Shown piece by piece: positions 59,444 through 64,000 of a stretch of DNA of 64,000 nt. Both the position numbers and the translations under genes were made by a program. The stretch spans positions 1-64,000 of the forward strand of contig JBBQWR010000005.1 of assembly GCA_038210495.1 (NCBI GenBank), written 5' to 3'. Position 1 is the stretch's first letter, and each line of letters starts with the position of its first letter. Under the pieces are notes generated by a model, which was given only the letters and a program-made list of their open reading frames with translations, did not search any database and was not told the DNA's origin. Source of the stretch: JBBQWR01 sp038210495. Its GTDB lineage: Bacteria > Planctomycetota > Planctomycetia > Pirellulales > DATAWG01.

Positions 59444-60880
59444 TTAGAACAGCAGTCCGATGATCAGCGGTAGCTGATTGCCTTCGCTGCGATTGGTTCC
59501 GTCCTTGGCTTTCGGATCATCATGCTTACGCTTGGAATCCTCATGCTTGGGGGCGTCCTTGGATTTAGGAGCGTCCTTGAACTTCGCGCCGTCGTGCTTG
59601 GCGCCGTCTTTCTGCTCGGACGAAGCCTGCTTGGCATGTTGGCCCTTGTGGCCGCTCATGCCGTGATGGCCATGTTTGCCGTGACTGCCCTTGCCATGAC
59701 CGGCGTGATGACCGTGCATGCCCCGTTGACCGTGACCGCCCTTGCGACCGTGACCCTGATGACCGCGTTGAGCCTGACGGCCCTGAAATCCGTCGCGCCC
59801 CTGACGGCCCCGGCCGCCGTTACCTCCACGTGCATTGTGGCCTTTCATGCCACGATGAGCGTGAGCCGAGCGACCTCGACCGCAGTGTTGACCGTACGAA
59901 GCGGGATGGCCCATCGAGCCACCTCGATGTTGGCGCTGAAAGCCAGCCTGTTGACCCCAACCGCCCCGTCCCATCCCGCCATGCCGTCCCATCCCGCCAT
60001 GCCATCCCATGCCGCCCCACGGACCGCCGCCGAATCCCGCGAAACCTTGAGGTCCGCCGAAGCCGGCTCGCCCTGGTCCGCCGAATCCGCCGCGGCCCTG
60101 TTGGCCGAATCCGCCGTGAGCCCAGCCACGTGGCCCCCCGCCGAATCCTTGACCCCCGAAACCTCGACCCCCGAAACCTTGCGGCCCGCCGGACATGGCC
60201 CCTCTGCCACGTTGCGAGCCCTGATGGTGGGCCCAGCCGCCGTGGCGTTGGCACATCTGCTGACTGCCATACCCGCGCTGGCCGCCGTCTCGATCATCGC
60301 GATCGCCGCCACGATCGAACGAGGCCTTCCAACCTCGCGAGGACGGAGAATTGTCCTGGCCCGGTCGGCCCCAGAATTGATTTCCTTCGGAAGCGCCGGC
60401 GAATCCGCCCCGGCCTGGAAAGTTCATACCGCCGCCAAATCCACCCCAAGGGCCGCGATCACCACCGCCCTGGCCACCGAATCCGCCCGATCCGCGTTGA
60501 GACCAGTCGCGCTGATCCGGCCCCTGTCGATTTGAGCTCCGCCGATCTGACTCCTGTCGATCGGAATCTCGCCCGTCCGGTCCGCCCCAACCGCCGCCCA
60601 TCGGTCCACGCCCCTCGCGGGGACCCATCGGACCGCGACCTTCACGGGGACCCTGCCCAGCGCGCGAATCTTGTCCATCGCGAACATCTTGCGGACCACC
60701 GCGGCGTTCGCCGTCGGCCTTCTTGCGCCCGTCACGGCCTTCTTTGCCGTCTTTGTCCTTGCTAGCTTTTTCTTTGCCGCCATCTCGTCCCGCCCCATCT
60801 TTTCCGCCGTCATCGGCCCAACTGAGCCTCGGCAGGCAGAGGGCCATGCCGACCGCCATAGCCATTGAGAACCGCCACAT
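59444..60880 (-). CDS. Exported Gly/Arg/His-rich low-complexity protein
   Basis: The protein has 478 residues from ATG 60880 (MWRFSMAMAVGMALCLPRLSWA), which has AGG at a suitable distance; an ATG 9 bases earlier (60889) overlaps that site. After the signal peptide the sequence is low complexity: a Lys/Asp/Gly-rich part (DKDGKEGRDGRKKADG), then Gly/Phe/Arg repeats (GGFGGQGGGDRGPWGGFGGG), then a His/Gly/Lys-rich part (HAHRGMKGHNARGG, GHHAGHGKGSHGKHGHHG), and a final Lys/Asp-rich tail. Histidine runs suggest metal binding, but nothing proves it. A strong terminator follows. No family is recognised. Confidence 0.6.
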   Translation of the reverse strand: MWRFSMAMAVGMALCLPRLSWADDGGKDGAGRDGGKEKASKDKDGKEGRDGRKKADGERRGGPQDVRDGQDSRAGQGPREGRGPMGPREGRGPMGGGWGGPDGRDSDRQESDRRSSNRQGPDQRDWSQRGSGGFGGQGGGDRGPWGGFGGGMNFPGRGGFAGASEGNQFWGRPGQDNSPSSRGWKASFDRGGDRDDRDGGQRGYGSQQMCQRHGGWAHHQGSQRGRGAMSGGPQGFGGRGFGGQGFGGGPRGWAHGGFGQQGRGGFGGPGRAGFGGPQGFAGFGGGPWGGMGWHGGMGRHGGMGRGGWGQQAGFQRQHRGGSMGHPASYGQHCGRGRSAHAHRGMKGHNARGGNGGRGRQGRDGFQGRQAQRGHQGHGRKGGHGQRGMHGHHAGHGKGSHGKHGHHGMSGHKGQHAKQASSEQKDGAKHDGAKFKDAPKSKDAPKHEDSKRKHDDPKAKDGTNRSEGNQLPLIIGLLF

Positions 60881-60889
60881 AAGGTGCAT

Positions 60890-61171
60890 CCTATCTTAGT
60901 GTGCAGAAAGCGCCGCCCAGCGACGCCAACGTCGCCGCGGTCCGTTCGCCATAACTCCGTACCAATCAAACCCCCGTGGGGTCCTCGGGTGTCGGAAGAA
61001 GCGAAAAAAACGGCGGGCGTACACAGCCACGGCATCCTGCCCCGCCGTGACGTTGCGGTCGCGCGTGCAATTAGATAATGAGCGCACGGCGCGTCGAGCA
61101 ACTCAACAGCACGGCGCAGCAGGATGCCGCGGCTATGTAGGGCGGCGTCGCGATCCGTCAGATTCAATCCA
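60890..61171. other. Spacer upstream of the Gly/His-rich gene
   Basis: About 280 bases between the DinB-like stop and the Gly/His-rich start. It contains short frames without family resemblance. No RNA or repeat recognised. Confidence 0.35.
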
Positions 61172-61654
61172 TTAAAACAACGGCGGACGACCGAGTTGAC
61201 GACGAACCACCGCCCATTGCCCGGCATGCATCATCCAATGGCTGCCTTGCATCGAAAAGATTGAGCCGACAGTCGGGCACCAGTCGAATCCAGACGGTTT
61301 GTCGAAATCCGCATCGCCGGCCTTCTCGAGGGCCGCCATGGTTCCGGCTCGCTGCTCTTTAAAAATCTGAAGCAGGTCGGCCTTGCGGCTAAATTTGGCC
61401 GGATCGTCAATAATCGCTGTTTCTTTCGAGTATTTCTCCGCGAAGCCCGCCGGCAACTCGGGCATCGCGCCGGACGATTGCTTGTCCATCATGCCATGTT
61501 CGGACACGATCAGATGCCCGATTTGCCAGTTGATGTGATTGCAGCCCTCGCAGGGCCGCTTCATGAGATCTTCGTCGTTCAAGTCCGACAGGTAGCCCAT
61601 GCAAATCTGGTCGGCCATGTCGATCGACATTTTGATGGCTGCGCGAGTATCCAT
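61172..61654 (-). CDS. DinB-like four-helix protein
   Basis: A 160-residue protein with the DinB/YfiT-like layout: DQICMGYLSDLNDEDLMKRP, first His in NHINWQIGHLIVSEHGMMD, and the late HWMMHAGQWAVVRRQLG motif. The histidines (in GHL, and the HxxxH pair near residue 140) usually bind a metal ion. Members of this superfamily include thiol-dependent transferases, but the substrate is unknown. GGAGCG is before the ATG. It stands alone. Confidence 0.85.
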   Translation of the reverse strand: MDTRAAIKMSIDMADQICMGYLSDLNDEDLMKRPCEGCNHINWQIGHLIVSEHGMMDKQSSGAMPELPAGFAEKYSKETAIIDDPAKFSRKADLLQIFKEQRAGTMAALEKAGDADFDKPSGFDWCPTVGSIFSMQGSHWMMHAGQWAVVRRQLGRPPLF

Positions 61655-62156
61655 GCGGAGCGCTCCTTAAAATTCAGGTTTTCGATTGAGTTTGGTTAGG
61701 GGCACAAATCCGGCGAAGGCGGGGCAGAAAATCGCCGCCGCGCGAGACTTGCCGGCCCATATTCTGGCGTCTAGAGCTGGCGCCGACAACCGGCCAATCT
61801 GAAATTTTAATGACCTGGGCCGTTTCCGGTTTATTCATATCCGAAGCGAAAAGTTGGATTCCGCAAATCGGGGGAAAGCGAATTACCACAACGTCTTTGA
61901 CAGACGGCACGCTACCCGGTAATCTTTCGTCATTCACCTATATTACCAAGCTTGAGTCGAGTTGCTCATTTTAATAGCCGGCGACGATGACGGTCCGCAG
62001 CGAATTCGTCGGTTTTTTGGCCATCCCCGTGGGTTTGAATTTCAGAAGCAAACCTAGCGTTCCACAATGGGTCTTCTGCGATTCGCAATGCTAACGACAA
62101 GCCCATCCCAACTACTCGTTCCAGCCCATCCGTGATTTGACACAAAGGAGATTCTT
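61655..62156. other. Spacer with the likely promoter of the YTV gene
   Basis: About 500 bases of lower-GC DNA without a recognised gene. It carries one good sigma-70-like promoter (61897-61925) and, at its end, AAAGGAG before ATG 62157. Confidence 0.45.
61897..61925 (+). promoter_or_regulatory. Possible sigma-70 promoter
   Basis: TTGACA (61897-61902), a 17-base spacer and TAATCT (61920-61925). It would give a leader of about 225 bases to the YTV-repeat gene. Based on consensus match alone. Confidence 0.35.
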
Positions 62157-63440
62157 ATGATCCGTCGCTTCGTATTCCTGCTCGCGCCATTGGCGCTACT
62201 GAGCTTGGCCACGCCGGCAACCGCCGGATGGTTCCACGGCGGCCGCGATGGCGGTTGTTGCAGCATGGGTTGCGGCTGCGGCGCAAGCGCCGGCTGCGCC
62301 GCTCCCGCTGGCGCCTGCACCTATCAAACCGTCGAGCGCACGATCATGGTCCCGACGATGGTCACAGAATCGCGAACGGTCAACACGACCGAATATCGCA
62401 CCGAGCAACGAACACGGTCGTACACCTGCTATAAACCGGTCGCGGAAACAAAGTCGGTTCCCTACAGTTACACGATTTGGCGTCCGGAGACCCGCACGCG
62501 GACGGTCGCCAGCACCGAATACCGCACGGAAACTCGGCAACGCACGTTTACGGTCAACAAACCGGTCGCCGCCACGCGCACCGTCTCCTACGAATACACG
62601 GAAATGGTTCCGGAAACTCGTAGCCGCACGATCGAGTACACGGTCTGCAAGCCGGTGATGAACACGGAAGTCGTCAATTACACCGTGTGCGTTCCGTACA
62701 ACGAAACGCGACAAGCAACTCGCACCGTGTGCCGAATGCAATCGACGGAAACAACGCGCACGGTATGCGTGGACCAGGGCCACTGGGGAGAGCAGCAAGT
62801 GCCGGTCTGCGGCGGTTGTGGTTACGGCTGTGGTGGATGTGGCATGCGGTGCAACCGCAGTTGCGGCGAGTGTACGGCGCCCTGCGGTGGCTGCGAAGCG
62901 CCACCAGCTACATGCACTCGTCGCGTGTGGGTCCCGAATGTCGTGCAACAGCAGGTTCCTTGCACCGTGATGCGCCCCGTCATGGAGACCGTTCCATACG
63001 AATACACGGTGACGCTCTATCGTCAGGAGTCGCGACAGCGGAACGTGAGCACTTGCCACATGGTGGCCGAGCAACGGACTCGCGAGGTCCAGTACACGGT
63101 CTGCGTGCCGCAGACTCGCACGGCGTCACGTCAGATCGTCGAGTGCAAGTATGTGCCGGAGGAGCGGACGGAATCGTACACGGTCTGCGTGCCGTACGCG
63201 GCTTCGCACGATGTTCAATACACGGTCTGCGTGCCCGAGGAGCGAACTGGCACGCGACAAGCGATCGAGTGTCACATGGTCGCGGAGGAACGCACGCAGA
63301 CTTATGACGTCTGCGTTCCCTATCCGGCGACTCGGGAGATTCAAGTGCAAGTTTGCCACATGGTGGCCAAGACGATCACTTGCCAAGTGCCGGTCGTCTC
63401 CAATTGCGGCGGCTGCGCATCGGCCTGCGGCTGCAATTAG
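62157..63440 (+). CDS. Exported Cys-rich YTV-repeat surface protein
   Basis: A 427-residue protein with a signal peptide (RFVFLLAPLALLSLATPATA). The rest is a series of YTV-type repeats: about twenty units with the pattern Y-T/x-V-C-V/K-P-x-x-x-T-R (YTVCKPVMNTE, YTVCVPYNETRQ, YTVCVPQTRTASR, YTVCVPYAASHD). The cysteine density is high, with a Gly/Cys-rich insert near residues 220-255 (CGGCGYGCGGCGMRCNRSCG). The YTV family was described from Rhodopirellula baltica and is planctomycete-specific; disulfide-linked, insoluble cell-wall-like layers have been proposed for such Cys-rich proteins. AAAGGAG precedes the ATG by 7 bases. Strong expression is plausible. Confidence 0.85.
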   Translation: MIRRFVFLLAPLALLSLATPATAGWFHGGRDGGCCSMGCGCGASAGCAAPAGACTYQTVERTIMVPTMVTESRTVNTTEYRTEQRTRSYTCYKPVAETKSVPYSYTIWRPETRTRTVASTEYRTETRQRTFTVNKPVAATRTVSYEYTEMVPETRSRTIEYTVCKPVMNTEVVNYTVCVPYNETRQATRTVCRMQSTETTRTVCVDQGHWGEQQVPVCGGCGYGCGGCGMRCNRSCGECTAPCGGCEAPPATCTRRVWVPNVVQQQVPCTVMRPVMETVPYEYTVTLYRQESRQRNVSTCHMVAEQRTREVQYTVCVPQTRTASRQIVECKYVPEERTESYTVCVPYAASHDVQYTVCVPEERTGTRQAIECHMVAEERTQTYDVCVPYPATREIQVQVCHMVAKTITCQVPVVSNCGGCASACGCN

Positions 63441-63465
63441 TTTCGCGGCTTATTATTTGGAACTG

Positions 63466-63539
63466 CTCACAAAACCGCCGGGGACTGTCCCCATTTTGCG
63501 AAGTCGGCGACACAAAACTGGGGATTGTCTCCTTCTCCG
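63466..63539. repeat. Repeat A, long form (shorter spacer)
   Basis: CTCACAAAACCGCC and GGGGACTGTCCCC form the first half; after a shorter spacer AAAACTGGGGATTGTCTCC and TTCTCC form the second. It lies 25 bases downstream of the YTV gene. Confidence 0.7.
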
Positions 63540-63550
63540 AGACATGGGTG

Positions 63551-63650
63551 GAGCGGGTTCGCGCCGAAGGGAAGGCCGGTGGCATTGCTCTAGAAGTCGA
63601 AACCACGCTCCCGGGCTTCGGTGAGGACGCCTCCAGCCTAGCCACCCGGA
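63551..63650. repeat. Repeat B, near full copy
   Basis: CGCGCCGAAGGGAAGGCC, GCTCTAGAAGTCGAAACC, CCGGGCTTCGGTGAGGACG and CCAGCCTAGCCACCCGG match the complete repeat B in the same order as 37661-37760. Confidence 0.7.
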
Positions 63651-63673
63651 GTTTTGTGGGGATCTCTTCGTTC

Positions 63674-64000
63674 CTAGGCCAATTGCCGCCGGTGGCCAAA
63701 GAAACCTCGGCGGCAAATGACCTCCGAGACTTCGTCCGGCACGCGTTGGCGCCAAGTCGCGTCGCCCGATTTGATTTGCTGGATCACGTCGCGCGAGAAG
63801 ATCGACAGGTATTCGGCTTTGTAGTTGTCGAGCTGCGCGATGCAGCCCTTCTCGACAAGGTACTCGTATAGTTTGCGCAGTTCCGTCGCTATCTGAAGAT
63901 TCTCGACCGTCGTCAGCGCGCCGGTCTTGCGATCCAGCAGCGGGTAGATGTACAGCTTCAAATCGTTTTTGAACAAGCGGCCAAACGATTCGAGGATGCC
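63674..64000 (-). CDS. Conserved protein, C-terminal part (right edge)
   Basis: The frame enters from the right edge (GILESFGRLFKNDLKLYIYP) and stops at 63674, giving 108 residues. The sequence (NDLKLYIYPLLD, LYEYLVEKGCIAQL, SIFSRDVIQQIKSGDATWRQRVP) resembles the C-terminal part of proteins I associate with nicotinamide-nucleotide adenylyltransferase-like annotation in planctomycetes and cyanobacteria. The nucleotide-binding part would lie outside the window, so this cannot be checked here. The TTG at 63976 is internal, not a start. Confidence 0.45.
   Translation of the reverse strand, partial: GILESFGRLFKNDLKLYIYPLLDRKTGALTTVENLQIATELRKLYEYLVEKGCIAQLDNYKAEYLSIFSRDVIQQIKSGDATWRQRVPDEVSEVICRRGFFGHRRQLA

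Noticed and set aside
1..64000. tRNA, rRNA or CRISPR loci
   Set aside because: No tRNA-like arms, rRNA stretches or regularly spaced repeats were seen by eye; a dedicated RNA search could still find a small RNA.

Overview
The window reads as a chromosomal segment of a GC-rich planctomycete, most likely of the Pirellulales/Lacipirellulaceae type. The signs are a DUF1559-type membrane protein, a YTV-repeat surface protein, an N-terminal LEPR-XLL remnant, a secreted diheme 'planctomycete cytochrome C' protein, many secreted proteins of unknown function, TPR-CHAT and caspase-like proteins, and long intergenic spacers carrying dispersed palindromic repeats.

Layout. 1-3.7 kb: a transposase tail at the left edge, a secreted clan-A glycosidase, a DUF4139-type secreted protein and a small conserved protein. 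3.7-4.6 kb: gene-poor DNA with a decayed heavy-metal P-type ATPase tail. 4.6-12.1 kb (minus): a likely four-gene operon with an exported TPR-CHAT protease, an exported diheme protein, an exported unknown protein and a tyrosine-rich exported protein. 12.1-15.1 kb: a RAYT transposase bounded by a perfect 24-bp inverted repeat, sitting in the remnant of a LEPR-XLL gene, then a DUF1559-type membrane protein and a MITE-like palindrome. 15.2-22 kb: a Ser/Thr kinase-STAND ATPase-TPR protein, divergent from two tandem exported caspase-fold/PDZ-like proteins. 22-33 kb: rhaA, a transglutaminase-like exported protein, another DUF4139-like protein, trpE with an IS1380-type element at its 3' end, a gluconolactonase-like protein and a broken ParE/RelE toxin gene. 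33-48 kb: alaS, a MORN-repeat protein, topA, a SurA/PpiD-like membrane-anchored protein, and a TadE-TadE-TadG set. 47.6-59.3 kb (minus): a metallo-hydrolase and a complete Pho module phoB-phoR-pstS-pstC-pstA-pstB-phoU. 59.4-64 kb: a Gly/His/Arg-rich exported protein, a DinB-like protein, the YTV-repeat protein and a gene running off the right edge.

How the genes work together. The Pho block is self-contained: PhoR/PhoB would act on 11-bp-spaced TGTTAG direct repeats upstream of phoB and of pstS, and a hairpin plus T-tract between pstS and pstC would let the binding protein be made in excess over the permeases. Both permeases carry very large extra domains. The most unusual stretch is 4.6-22 kb: three caspase-clan proteins (one CHAT, two C14-like), all with export signals, lie beside a cytoplasmic kinase-STAND-TPR protein that looks like a signal sensor. 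I cannot show from sequence alone that they form one system.

Three dispersed repeat families (called A, B and C here) fill many spacers. Repeat C overlaps the alaS stop codon, and the IS1380-type element supplies the trpE stop codon. No tRNA, rRNA or CRISPR array was seen.
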